Shown here: piece after piece, positions 9,415 to 17,366 of the stretch
Numbering within the stretch: position 1 is the first letter of the stretch
Layout of the letters: each line of letters begins with the position of its first letter
Origin: Gemmatimonadales bacterium
GTDB taxonomy: Bacteria; Krumholzibacteriota; Krumholzibacteriia; LZORAL124-64-63
Assembly: GCA_019038745.1 (NCBI GenBank)
Contig: JAHOYV010000057.1
Span: forward strand, 1 to 64,000
Length of the DNA: 64,000 bases
Direction of reading: 5' to 3'
The notes under the pieces: model-generated
Seen by the model: only the letters and a program-made list of their open reading frames with translations
What the model was told of the DNA's origin: nothing
Database searches by the model: none
Made by a program: the position numbers and the translations under genes

Positions 9415-9448
9415 TAGTCCGGAATTGGTTCCCCTTCGCTGGGTACAC

Positions 9449-9475
9449 AAGGCCTCCCGCACTGCGGGAGGCCTT
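9449..9475 (+). terminator. hairpin between the two FnIII lipoprotein genes
   Basis: A 12-bp perfect stem (AAGGCCTCCCGC / GCGGGAGGCCTT) with a 3-nt loop, followed by only a short pyrimidine stretch. It lies 35 bp after the first lipoprotein stop and 48 bp before the second start. It could be a leaky intrinsic terminator that sets the ratio of the two proteins. Confidence 0.65.
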
Positions 9476-9522
9476 TCCGGCCAAGACAAGGACCCCCTTT
9501 TTGATTCGGGAAGGCGCGTAGA

Positions 9523-9966
9523 ATGGTTAAACTGAAGGTAACCCTGTTCCCGGCCATGGCCTTGGCGATCCTGGCCCTGGTAGGTTGCGGAAACGACAGC
9601 GGGAATCCCGTTGCGCCGGTATTCGAAGAGGAGACCGCGGAGGTGGTCGTAGTGGACACCGCTCCACCGGCGGTTCCTACCGGCCTGGCCGCTGCATCCA
9701 GCACCACGGTACTCAAGCTGGCCTGGGATCCCAACGTGGTTGATCTCGATTTCCAGGGTTTCCTTGTCTATCGACTGGCATTCGAAAATTCCTACCTTTT
9801 GACTCCGGCGCCCATCGGGGAGAACTACTTCGTGGATCAGCAACCCCTGGGAATTTCTTGTGGCTACGCGATCAGCGCCATTGACGAGGCAGGCAATGAG
9901 AGCGCCTGGCTTGAGGTACGGTACAATCCACCTCTTGAGGAACCGGAAATGCGGATCAGCATGTAG
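9523..9966 (+). CDS. lipoprotein with a fibronectin type III-like domain (second of a tandem pair)
   Basis: A 147-residue paralogue of the preceding lipoprotein. The lipobox is canonical (LVGC, Cys22), followed by the same NDSGNPVAPV-type linker and an FnIII-like domain beginning APPAVPTGL and closing with AGNESAWLEV. ATG at 9523 is preceded by GGGAAGG. Conserved residues of the two copies cluster in the beta strands while the linkers differ, as expected for an old duplication. Function unknown. Confidence 0.8.
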   Translation: MVKLKVTLFPAMALAILALVGCGNDSGNPVAPVFEEETAEVVVVDTAPPAVPTGLAAASSTTVLKLAWDPNVVDLDFQGFLVYRLAFENSYLLTPAPIGENYFVDQQPLGISCGYAISAIDEAGNESAWLEVRYNPPLEEPEMRISM

Positions 9967-9995
9967 GAAGTACTGATTTGGCAATATGGATCTAA

Positions 9996-10676
9996 TCAGC
10001 CGCTTGGATTTGCCAGCCATAATGAGAGTTTGAAAAAGGGATAAACCGCCCCCATCACTCCCGAGCTGACCCAATCCCCCACGAAAGTGTAACGAACCAA
10101 TAGCAGGAACCCCACCACGGTCAGTAAGCCGAACCGGTGCAGTTGTAAATAACGCAAGCGGGCTTCGGTAGGGAGGAAGCGGACAAGGATCCAACTTCCG
10201 TCCAGGGGTGGCAGGGGCAATAGGTTGAATATGGCCAATACCACGTTGATCAGTATCCCGACTTGGAACATCTCAAATAGAAGAACAGAATAACCCGGGG
10301 CCGGCGTCCCTGCTGAAGGAACTCCCCAGAAGAAAAACGCCAAGCCGAGAAGGAACGAGAAGATCAGGGCCAACAGCAGGTTGCTGAGTGGACCGGCTGC
10401 GGCAACTTTTGGATGATCATTGGCCGGGTTGAAGAGCCGATCCGGAACCACCGGAACAGGTTTGGCCCATCCCAGCATGATCGAGCCGGTGAACGAGAGC
10501 ATCAGCGGAACCAGAATGCTTCCCACTGGGTCTATGTGCGGTAAGGGATTGAAAGTAAGGCGACCGCTGTCACGGGCTGTGGAATCACCGAGTTTCCAGG
10601 CCGTCCACCCGTGGGCATACTCGTGAACGATAACCGAAAAAACCAGAACCATGATTCGAATTACGATGACTTCCAT
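9996..10676 (-). CDS. M50 family site-2-protease-like intramembrane metalloprotease
   Basis: A polytopic inner-membrane zinc protease of 226 residues. HEYAH at residues 18-22 provides the two zinc histidines and the catalytic glutamate in the first membrane helix. The partner motif NLLPLPPLDGS, near residue 164, gives the zinc aspartate. There is no PDZ domain, so it is the short FtsH-independent type related to Rv-like and YwhC-like proteases rather than RseP. ATG at 10676 was chosen because GGGAG sits just upstream and the preceding gene's stop is 3 bp away. The substrate is unknown. Confidence 0.92.
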   Translation of the reverse strand: MEVIVIRIMVLVFSVIVHEYAHGWTAWKLGDSTARDSGRLTFNPLPHIDPVGSILVPLMLSFTGSIMLGWAKPVPVVPDRLFNPANDHPKVAAAGPLSNLLLALIFSFLLGLAFFFWGVPSAGTPAPGYSVLLFEMFQVGILINVVLAIFNLLPLPPLDGSWILVRFLPTEARLRYLQLHRFGLLTVVGFLLLVRYTFVGDWVSSGVMGAVYPFFKLSLWLANPSG

Positions 10677-10678
10677 TC

Positions 10679-11818
10679 TTAACTCCCGGCCCGAGACGGT
10701 AAAGTGGACCAAGCCATCCAAACCCTCTCCGGATCGATATTCTCCATACCCCCGAACTCGTAGGCCCTGTCGTTGGTTGCGTCCGCTGGTCTGCGCAACG
10801 CTTTCACGCTGTCAACGGGAGGCTTCCAGAGGTCAGGATCAGTGGGACCGAACAGAGCCAACGTGGGTACACCCAGCGCTCCTGCGATATGCATTATCCC
10901 GGTATCGTTACACAGAAAACGATCCGCTCCGTCCAGAAGAGCCGCGCCGACGCCAACCGGACAGGGCGGAGCCGCCAAAACGCCTCGACCCATTTCATCA
11001 GCCAATAGTTCCTCCAACTCAGCCAGGACTTCCCGATCGGCTGGGCCATGCAGGAGCAGGATCCTGGCCCCCATTTCCAGAGCTCGGCGCATCACTTGGG
11101 CGAAACCGGCGGCCGGCCAGATGTTCTGCTTCTTGCCAGCGCCCGGATGGATAGCCCAAAACCCCTGCTCCAGTCCAAGTTCCAACCTTATTTCCTCCGC
11201 CTTAGCCAGTTCCCCCGGCGCCGGAACAACTACAGTACTCAGATCCGCTGTATTGATACCGATAGCCCGCATCGGTGCCAGGCTATGCTCGATGGCGTGT
11301 CCGGTCACCTCTTTTCGAGAGGGCATCTCCAGGGAAAAAATGTGGCGACTAAGATCCAAACCAAAGGGCAAACTATCTGCTCCGACGACCCACTTGGCAC
11401 CCGAGGCCAATCCGATGCCAGCGCTGGTCACCGAGAAGGAAACACTGGCCAAAACGAAGACCAACTCGGCCTGAAAGCCCCGGACCTCCCTCAGGAAGGC
11501 CAGCAATCGACCAGGGTTCCGCCACATCCGCTGATCGAAAGTGAAGATCCGATCCAAATGGGGATTGTGACGAACCACCTCCACATTTACCGGAGCGGTT
11601 ACCAGTCCAATTTCGGCTTCCGGAAAATTTTCCCGCAAGGCACGGAATACAGGGGTGGCGCAGACCATGTCTCCCATCTGGTTCTGCTGCCTCACTACAA
11701 GGATTCTCGCTGGACGCAACTCCAGCAGTTGGGTCGGCACCAAAGGCCGGCGACGCACAAGCGGGGCCGTCAGGGCGATCAGTTTCTTCTTCATCAATTG
11801 AGCCGTTTTCTGCCTCAT
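10679..11818 (-). CDS. glycosyltransferase family 9 (heptosyltransferase-like)
   Basis: Predicted to transfer a heptose-type sugar to the lipopolysaccharide core or another surface glycan. The 379-residue protein has the GT-B fold. The N-terminal strand ILVVRQQNQMGDMVCATPVF (about residues 39-58) is the family's acceptor-site motif, and the C-terminal DTGIMHIAGALGVPTLALFG block is the donor-binding site. No signal peptide is present, consistent with action on the cytoplasmic face. ATG at 11818 has CGGGAG upstream. Sugar and acceptor cannot be assigned. Confidence 0.9.
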   Translation of the reverse strand: MRQKTAQLMKKKLIALTAPLVRRRPLVPTQLLELRPARILVVRQQNQMGDMVCATPVFRALRENFPEAEIGLVTAPVNVEVVRHNPHLDRIFTFDQRMWRNPGRLLAFLREVRGFQAELVFVLASVSFSVTSAGIGLASGAKWVVGADSLPFGLDLSRHIFSLEMPSRKEVTGHAIEHSLAPMRAIGINTADLSTVVVPAPGELAKAEEIRLELGLEQGFWAIHPGAGKKQNIWPAAGFAQVMRRALEMGARILLLHGPADREVLAELEELLADEMGRGVLAAPPCPVGVGAALLDGADRFLCNDTGIMHIAGALGVPTLALFGPTDPDLWKPPVDSVKALRRPADATNDRAYEFGGMENIDPERVWMAWSTLPSRAGS

Positions 11819-11957
11819 GTCACTCCCGATTTGCGTGGCACATCCCTTGCGAATAGAGCCTTCCGGACCAGGAAACTTGAATCGCTACGCTAGCCAATTT
11901 TCCCGGGAAAAAGATGGGAATGACTGTGGCCGCAGGCCGCTTATGAAAGGATTCTCT

Positions 11958-12272
11958 ATGCGCCGAATGGGGGCAACAGGCCTGTTCCTGGTGTATTTAA
12001 GTTGCGTGGCCCTATGGCTGTACGAAGTAACCGCCAAATCGCCGGAGCTTCTGGGCGCTCCACTGCCGGGTTGGGGAACAACCTGCCAGGTGGAAAAAGC
12101 TACCCCCTGGAATCCATCCACCGGCCTCCAACCCCTGGATAAAATCCTGCATGAAACACAGGAAGCCTATCGCTTCTACGGTCTTTTGGCCGGCCTTCAG
12201 CACCGCCGTCAAATTTCACCTGCGTCGACCGGTACGATCGAGCCGTTCCTCCAGGTCACGCAAGAGCAATAA
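11958..12272 (+). CDS. hypothetical small membrane-anchored protein
   Basis: A 104-residue open frame starting MRRMGATGLFLVYLSC, with one hydrophobic segment (residues 5-24) that would act as a signal anchor, then a short soluble tail. The ATG at 11958 has AAAGGA six bases upstream, and the stretch between the GT9 start and the rsgA end is otherwise empty. Against it: the last 57 bp are antisense to the end of rsgA, and the tail resembles no family known to me. Confidence 0.35.
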   Translation: MRRMGATGLFLVYLSCVALWLYEVTAKSPELLGAPLPGWGTTCQVEKATPWNPSTGLQPLDKILHETQEAYRFYGLLAGLQHRRQISPASTGTIEPFLQVTQEQ

Positions 12273-13103
12273 GTAGGCCTCGTGACGCCAACCAGGAATC
12301 CGGCCACGAACCACATCATCCTTTACACCACACTCGGGTTCGTCCCGATGCATACAAGTCCGGTAGCGACAATTCCCGCTTCCAGCAGCGAAGTCCGGAA
12401 AATAGTCTCCCACATCGGTCGGATCAATGTCCCAGGGATTAAAGCCGCGAATACCCGGCGAGTCGGCAATGAACCCTCCCCCCTCCAGGGGAAACAGCTC
12501 GGTTCGCGTCGTGGTATGCCGCCCCAGACCGGTTTTCTCCGTGACCTCGTTCACCCTCAGGCGCAGCCCCGGTTGGATGAGATTCAACAGACTGCTCTTG
12601 CCCACGCCCGAAGCGCCGATCAACAAGGAGATCTGATTGGCCAGGATGGTCCGAAAATGATCCAGACCTAATCCGCTCTCCGCCGAAGTGCGAACCACGG
12701 TGTAACCCAACTCCTCAAAATAATTCCAGGCAGGGTCCTCTCCGGACTCATCCATCAGGTCGTACTTGTTCAGAATCAGGATACCTTTGACCCCGAACCT
12801 CTCGGCCGCCACCATGAGCCGGTCCACGAAACCTTTCTGGGGAACAGGGTCCCAAAGAGACTGGACGGCCACGACCTGGTCCAGGTTGGCCATCAGAACC
12901 TGCTCTACCTGGCCTCCGCTACGCCGGGAAGCCAAACGGGAAATCCGGGTGCGGCGGGGCAGCACTTCCTCGATCACACCCTTGGGCGGATCGTCCTTTT
13001 CGTCTACAGCCAAAAAGCGTACCCTGTCCCCCGCCACTGCTACGGTCTGGACTTCCCGGGGACCTTTTTTCAGCCGACCGCGGACACGACAGAGCCATTC
13101 CAC
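12216..13103 (-). CDS. rsgA: ribosome small subunit-dependent GTPase A, N-terminus uncertain
   Basis: A circularly permuted GTPase that helps 30S subunit maturation. The permuted order is visible: LNKYDLMD (G4) near residue 110 comes before GASGVGKSSLLN (G1) near 163 and DSPGIRGF (G3) near 215. The C-terminal zinc site is CRYRTCMHRDEPEC. The GTG at 13103 is the first standard start of the frame. However, the frame stays open a further 31 codons to a TAG at 13200-13202, and those codons (for example EGIVIQSSGGHCRVV) look like the missing first strands of the OB domain. The only upstream start candidates are ATT (13196) or CTG (13163, 13160). Confidence 0.93.
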   Translation of the reverse strand: MEWLCRVRGRLKKGPREVQTVAVAGDRVRFLAVDEKDDPPKGVIEEVLPRRTRISRLASRRSGGQVEQVLMANLDQVVAVQSLWDPVPQKGFVDRLMVAAERFGVKGILILNKYDLMDESGEDPAWNYFEELGYTVVRTSAESGLGLDHFRTILANQISLLIGASGVGKSSLLNLIQPGLRLRVNEVTEKTGLGRHTTTRTELFPLEGGGFIADSPGIRGFNPWDIDPTDVGDYFPDFAAGSGNCRYRTCMHRDEPECGVKDDVVRGRIPGWRHEAYLLLLRDLEERLDRTGRRR

Positions 13104-13284
13104 ATCCGAACTGACAACCCGGCAATGGCCTCCGCTGGATTGGATGACGATCCCCTCCAGCAGAGCCGGAGAATCTTTGGGCCTATGAGAATTAATGAAC
13201 TACCACCCTCTGCTGCCTGGGCGCGGGCCCAAAGACGGGATATCTCCCAATTGCGACTTGTCTATACAATAAATATGGGTTAAT

Positions 13285-13312
13285 TTGCGATTGAAACTAG
13301 TCGTAACATAAT
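13285..13312 (+). promoter_or_regulatory. candidate promoter for the PtsN-like gene
   Basis: TTGCGA (13285-13290) and CATAAT (13307-13312) with a 16-bp spacer, in an AT-rich stretch 30-60 bp before the ATG at 13344. Weak hexamers; called on position and composition. Confidence 0.35.
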
Positions 13313-13343
13313 TGTCCCGCTTTCTCAAGGTGGTGGTTCGGCC

Positions 13344-13805
13344 ATGGACATTGCCGAGGTTCTCAAACATTCCTCCGTAGATCTTTTCCTCTCCGACATT
13401 CAGGCCAAAGACAAACAAGGAACGCTGGCCGCACTGGTGGATTGCCTCATTACCGCCACCGACATCAAAAATCCCGACACCATTTTACAGATGCTGCAGA
13501 GCCGGGAAAACCTGGGCAGCACCGCGGTCGGACCTGGTGTCGCCTTCCCACACGGCCGGACCCTGGCCGTGCAGCGGCTAACGATCCTCATCGCCAAGTC
13601 CAAGAACGGTGTCGACTTCGATTCCGAGGACGGGAATCCCACCCACCTGTTCTTTGTTCTGGTGGCGCCCCCGCAGGATTCAGGTCACCAGTACATCAAG
13701 TCATTGGCCGCCCTGATCGACCGAATCCAGGATGCCGATCTTCGCGAGAAGCTTATGGCTGCCGATGACTACGATTCCTTCTGTTCCGTAATGAAGGAGG
13801 GTTAG
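13344..13805 (+). CDS. PTS EIIA domain protein (PtsN/fructose type)
   Basis: A 153-residue EIIA of the mannitol/fructose type, the class that includes the regulatory PtsN. The phosphoryl-accepting histidine is His70 in GVAFPHGRT. The core VGPGVAFPH and the acidic C-terminal helices are intact. No membrane EIIB/C is nearby, which favours a regulatory role rather than sugar uptake. It is followed after 3 bp by a zinc-ribbon protein, so both are likely on one mRNA. A second EIIA of the same class lies at 26766-27218. Confidence 0.87.
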   Translation: MDIAEVLKHSSVDLFLSDIQAKDKQGTLAALVDCLITATDIKNPDTILQMLQSRENLGSTAVGPGVAFPHGRTLAVQRLTILIAKSKNGVDFDSEDGNPTHLFFVLVAPPQDSGHQYIKSLAALIDRIQDADLREKLMAADDYDSFCSVMKEG

Positions 13806-13808
13806 GGG

Positions 13809-14147
13809 ATGCATCCGCAACTGCAATTGTTGGTCGCCCTGCAGGATACGGAGGGTATGCTCCGTGAAGTCGAGGAAGAAGGCGACAAGCTGGAGGGAAT
13901 GGGTTTCAGCAACAAAGGTCTGGAAGGCCTGAAAAAGGCCCAGGAAGAGATTGTCGGCAAGATCGATCCCCGCCTGGCCGGCCGGTATCGCCGTCTGAAG
14001 GGTAAGTTCGGTCACGCGGTGGTTCCGGTGGTCGGTAACCTTTGCACGGGCTGCTTCGCCAACATTCCGTCCTCATTCGTCAGCAAGACCAACGAGGGTA
14101 AAGTTCAGGAATGCGAAAGCTGCGGGCGAATTCTTTATTGGCCGTAG
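13809..14147 (+). CDS. C4-type zinc-ribbon protein with coiled-coil N-terminus
   Basis: A 112-residue protein: a charged helical N-terminal half (about residues 10-65) followed by a zinc ribbon with Cys79-x2-Cys82 and Cys102-x2-Cys105. This matches the zf-RING_7-type family, of which longer members have a long coiled coil. Here the coil is short. ATG at 13809 follows AAGGAGGGTTAGGGG. It may be an RNA or DNA binding regulator, but this is not established. It probably shares a transcript with the EIIA gene. Confidence 0.8.
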   Translation: MHPQLQLLVALQDTEGMLREVEEEGDKLEGMGFSNKGLEGLKKAQEEIVGKIDPRLAGRYRRLKGKFGHAVVPVVGNLCTGCFANIPSSFVSKTNEGKVQECESCGRILYWP

Positions 14148-14158
14148 ACCTGAGCCGT

Positions 14159-15397
14159 TCAATCTTCAGCTCCACCCAAAGCCCCGGCCGTTGCCACGAC
14201 CTGGGCAATCTCTTCGGCCATCTCCTTCTTCTCACCACCGTCGTCCTTGACGCCCAGGTCCTCCTTGGCCCAGTTGGCTTCCGGGAAGGGACCGAGACTC
14301 TCCAATTCCTCCCAACTCGTCACGCCGGTCTCCTTGCGGAAAACGAATTCTGCGTCCTCGAAATCGACGGTGATCAAATCTCCCTTGCGAATCTGTTCGC
14401 TGCAGATGTAATGGGAAATTGGAGTTACTATTTCGCTTTCTATCACCCTCTTCAGCGGTCGGGCGCCGTACTGCATGTCGGTGCCCTGTTCCACCAGGCT
14501 CTTTTTTGCCTCCTGGGTTATCTCCAGCAGGAAAGGCTCGGCACACAGCAATGAACGATGGTGTACCTGGGCGATCAGGATGTCCAGGATGCTGTAGAGG
14601 TGAGTTTCCTTCAGTGTGTGGTAGGTGATGATATCATCGAAACGGTTCAGGAACTCGAAGGGAAAAACCTTGCGTGCCTCGCGCATGGCGGCCTCTTCGA
14701 TGTCGTGATCCATCTTTTCATCGGTGATCCCGGCGGAAAATCCGATGTTGTTCTGGGCCAGGTGGGCACCCATTGCTTCGCTGCCCACGTTTGTCGTCAG
14801 GATGATGATCGTCTGGCGAAAATCCACTTCTTCGTTGTTGCCCAGAACCACGGTGCCGTCCTCGAGGAGGCCCAGTAAGAGGTTCCACAATTTGGGATGG
14901 GCCTTCTCTATCTCGTCAAACAGAATAATCGAGAGGTGTTTCTCGGATTCGGGCGGGAACATCCGGTTCAGCTTGCTGTCCGCCTCGCTGACCATGCCCG
15001 ATTGGTTTTCCAGGGCTTTGCGATGGTGTCGATCGATGTTCTCCTGCGCCAGCAAAGGCCTGATCTCACCCCCAACGTATCCCGGAGGGGAGCCCAGTAG
15101 TTTGGAAATATTGTAATGCGCGGAATACTCCTGGCAATTGACCCGTGTGAAAGCCCGCTTGTTGCCAAAAATGGTTTCTGCCAGGGCCCGCACGGTCTCG
15201 GTCTTGCCCACTCCGGTCGGTCCCATGAACATCATTGTCAACAAGGGCCGTTCCGGGTCATGAACACCGGCCACCAGACGGCTGAAACTATCGGTGAGCT
15301 TGTTGACGGCCTGGGGTTGCCCGACAACCATTTTGTTCATGTGGGTTGCAAACCGAAGAAGCTGTTCGTTTTGCTTGTCTTTGCGAAGAGTTTTCAC
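14159..15397 (-). CDS. single-ring AAA+ unfoldase resembling the second ATPase domain of ClpA/ClpC
   Basis: An ATP-driven protein unfoldase or chaperone with one AAA+ module (about 412 residues). Walker A GPTGVGKTE is near residue 64, the pore-loop block GSPPGYVGGE near 105, Walker B ILFDEIEKAHP near 160, sensor 1 LTTN, arginine finger FLNRFDD and sensor 2 YGARPLKR. The D2-small domain follows and ends in an acidic, Ala-rich tail. There is no Clp N-domain, no D1 ring and no ClpX zinc finger. An IGF tripeptide lies at the position of the ClpA/ClpC ClpP-binding loop. About 30 extra residues sit between pore loop and Walker B. GTG at 15397 has AAGGTGG eight bases upstream; GTG at 15409 is an alternative. 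Confidence 0.88.
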   Translation of the reverse strand: MKTLRKDKQNEQLLRFATHMNKMVVGQPQAVNKLTDSFSRLVAGVHDPERPLLTMMFMGPTGVGKTETVRALAETIFGNKRAFTRVNCQEYSAHYNISKLLGSPPGYVGGEIRPLLAQENIDRHHRKALENQSGMVSEADSKLNRMFPPESEKHLSIILFDEIEKAHPKLWNLLLGLLEDGTVVLGNNEEVDFRQTIIILTTNVGSEAMGAHLAQNNIGFSAGITDEKMDHDIEEAAMREARKVFPFEFLNRFDDIITYHTLKETHLYSILDILIAQVHHRSLLCAEPFLLEITQEAKKSLVEQGTDMQYGARPLKRVIESEIVTPISHYICSEQIRKGDLITVDFEDAEFVFRKETGVTSWEELESLGPFPEANWAKEDLGVKDDGGEKKEMAEEIAQVVATAGALGGAED

Positions 15398-15464
15398 GTC
15401 CGTGTCCACCTTATCTGGCGCTGAAGCGCCTTCCAGGACATCCTGTCCCGTGGTTCAGCGGACT

Positions 15465-15512
15465 GAAAAAGCCCGCCTCTGACCATTTCTTCGGATGATC
15501 AGGGGCGGGCTT
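15465..15512 (-). terminator. intrinsic terminator of the surface-protein operon
   Basis: On the minus strand a 14-bp stem (AAGCCCGCCCCTGA / TCAGAGGCGGGCTT, one G-U pair) with a 16-nt loop is followed by a run of T residues. It lies 50 bp after the stop of the 5'-nucleotidase gene, the last gene of the operon. Confidence 0.85.
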
Positions 15513-15562
15513 GAGCCTGTATTTCATGTAACTCACATAAAGACATGTATTTGCAAATTTTC

Positions 15563-17305
15563 TTACGATTCCTTCAAATGCTCCTCCGCCAGGTATTGGG
15601 CCTGGGCTTGGCCGGCCCGCTCCACCCAGCGATTGTCGATCTTCGGACGAACCGGGCTGTGCTTCTCAAGATAGTGTTCTACTACCTCGGCAGTGGTGAT
15701 CTGGGTGGGAGTAATCTGCTCGGCCGAGACCAGGGTCAGGAAGTCCAGGCCACTGTTACCTTCCATCAGGAAGTTCGTGCAGACAACCTTGTACTTTCGA
15801 TCCGGGTCCCAGGGTTCATCCTGGAACGACAATGACACGGCCCGATCCCAATCCGGACGTCCCGTGTCGAAGGCGAGTAGAGGGCCGGAGATGCAAATCC
15901 CGTTGCTGGTGCCGCATAGCTTGCGCTCGATGATGCGCCGAACCATGCGTCCGTCCATCTCGACCAGGACCAACTCGTTCCCAAAGGGCAGGACCGTGAA
16001 GATATCCCGTGCAGTAAGGTCGCCGGCCGGCAGGTCGGCCCGCAGGCCACCCAGGTTCTGGAAGGAAAAATCCGCGTCGAAGTACTCACGCATGGCATCG
16101 GTTACCAGGTTGCCGATCAGGTTGGATCCCGCACCCCCGCGACCCAGGGCCACGGCTGAAGAGCCGACCACTTTGCTCAGCGCAGCCTCGGCCTTCTCCT
16201 GATGGGGTCGAATGAGTTCGGCGATTTCCTCATCGGGCCAGATCTCGTCCTCGAACAGGGTGATCAGCGTGCCACGATCATGGGCTCCCTCGTAGCCCAG
16301 AAGAGTTTTGGTCTCCCGGTCGATCAGCAGGATGGCATGGCCGATGCTGGAACCATTGCCGAAGGTCTCGAAACACATGGTGTGATTGATTGGATCGATC
16401 CACGGATGGTGGTAGCCGCGGTGGGTGTGGCCGCCGACGGCGAAGTCTATGCCCGGAACCTGGTTGACCAGTTCCATCAGATTCATCCCGCCGGAAGAAT
16501 AGTTACTGCCGAAGGTTCCCTGCAATTCGGTGGCCGTCTCGGTTTGGGTAGACCCGGTAATGCTCTTCCAGCCTTCCTTCGGATCGAATGGCAAACCTTC
16601 GTGGATGGCCAGGAAGACAATGTCTGCGCCCTCAGCCTTCACAATGTCCCGATATTCGGCCAGCTTGGCAGCCATATCCTGGAATTCCAGACCGGCCACA
16701 TTCTGGGGGAAGGACATGGACTTCGTGCTGGGGGTGATGATCCCGACCACGCCAATCTTGATGCCCTGGTAATCCAGCATCAGGTATGGCTTGCACCAAT
16801 CCACAATCTTGCCGGTGCTCTCCTGGACCAGGTTGCAGGCCAGCCAGGGAAAGTTGGACATGCGGGCCAGGCGCTCGGCATTCTCGCGACCCATGTCGAA
16901 GTCGTGATTGCCCGGCACGACCAAATCGTAGCCGATGGCGTTGAAGTACTCGATAACGGCGGTACCCTGGGTCTTCGAACCGATGGGAGTACCCTGGAAC
17001 ATGTCACCCGCGTCGACCAGCAGGACTTCCTCTCCCGCGGCCGCGGCCTTGCTACGGATCTCTTTGATGTAACGGGCCGCCGAGGCGGCACCGCCCAGTG
17101 GAGGTGGAAAGGCCGGGTTCATGAAGCGGGCCGGCTCCGGAGCGATGTGGCCGTGCACGTCGTTGGTCCACAACAGATTCAGCCGCAGGATTCCGGAATC
17201 CTCTTGTTTATCCTGATTCCCGGCACCTATTACCGTTGTTACGGTCATGCCGCCGATCAAAAAAATCATCAGCGTCAGCATCAGCTGTGCGCGTTTCAGA
17301 TTCAT
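15563..17305 (-). CDS. secreted 5'-nucleotidase/2',3'-cyclic phosphodiesterase family phosphatase
   Basis: A periplasmic or surface metallophosphatase of 580 residues that would release phosphate from nucleotides. The signal peptide covers roughly residues 1-28. The metallophosphatase core follows: TNDVHGH, DAGDMFQGTP, GNHDFDMG and GGHTHRG supply the di-metal ligands. The C-terminal 5'-nucleotidase domain starts near residue 370, with NLIGNLVTDAMRE, FQNLGGLRADLPAG and VLPFGNELV. ATG at 17305 (MNLKRAQLM) is chosen because it opens the signal peptide and has AGAGAG upstream. It is the last gene of the operon. Exact substrate is unknown. Confidence 0.92.
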   Translation of the reverse strand: MNLKRAQLMLTLMIFLIGGMTVTTVIGAGNQDKQEDSGILRLNLLWTNDVHGHIAPEPARFMNPAFPPPLGGAASAARYIKEIRSKAAAAGEEVLLVDAGDMFQGTPIGSKTQGTAVIEYFNAIGYDLVVPGNHDFDMGRENAERLARMSNFPWLACNLVQESTGKIVDWCKPYLMLDYQGIKIGVVGIITPSTKSMSFPQNVAGLEFQDMAAKLAEYRDIVKAEGADIVFLAIHEGLPFDPKEGWKSITGSTQTETATELQGTFGSNYSSGGMNLMELVNQVPGIDFAVGGHTHRGYHHPWIDPINHTMCFETFGNGSSIGHAILLIDRETKTLLGYEGAHDRGTLITLFEDEIWPDEEIAELIRPHQEKAEAALSKVVGSSAVALGRGGAGSNLIGNLVTDAMREYFDADFSFQNLGGLRADLPAGDLTARDIFTVLPFGNELVLVEMDGRMVRRIIERKLCGTSNGICISGPLLAFDTGRPDWDRAVSLSFQDEPWDPDRKYKVVCTNFLMEGNSGLDFLTLVSAEQITPTQITTAEVVEHYLEKHSPVRPKIDNRWVERAGQAQAQYLAEEHLKES

Positions 17306-17366
17306 TACGCTCTCTCTTCCGGCCGGCGGAGCGGCCATCGGTGACCCTGGTCGTCGAGGCGATGGG

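Noticed and set aside
16202-17344. A 380-codon open frame antisense to the 5'-nucleotidase gene
   Set aside because: The nucleotidase on the other strand has all catalytic motifs; the antisense frame has none.
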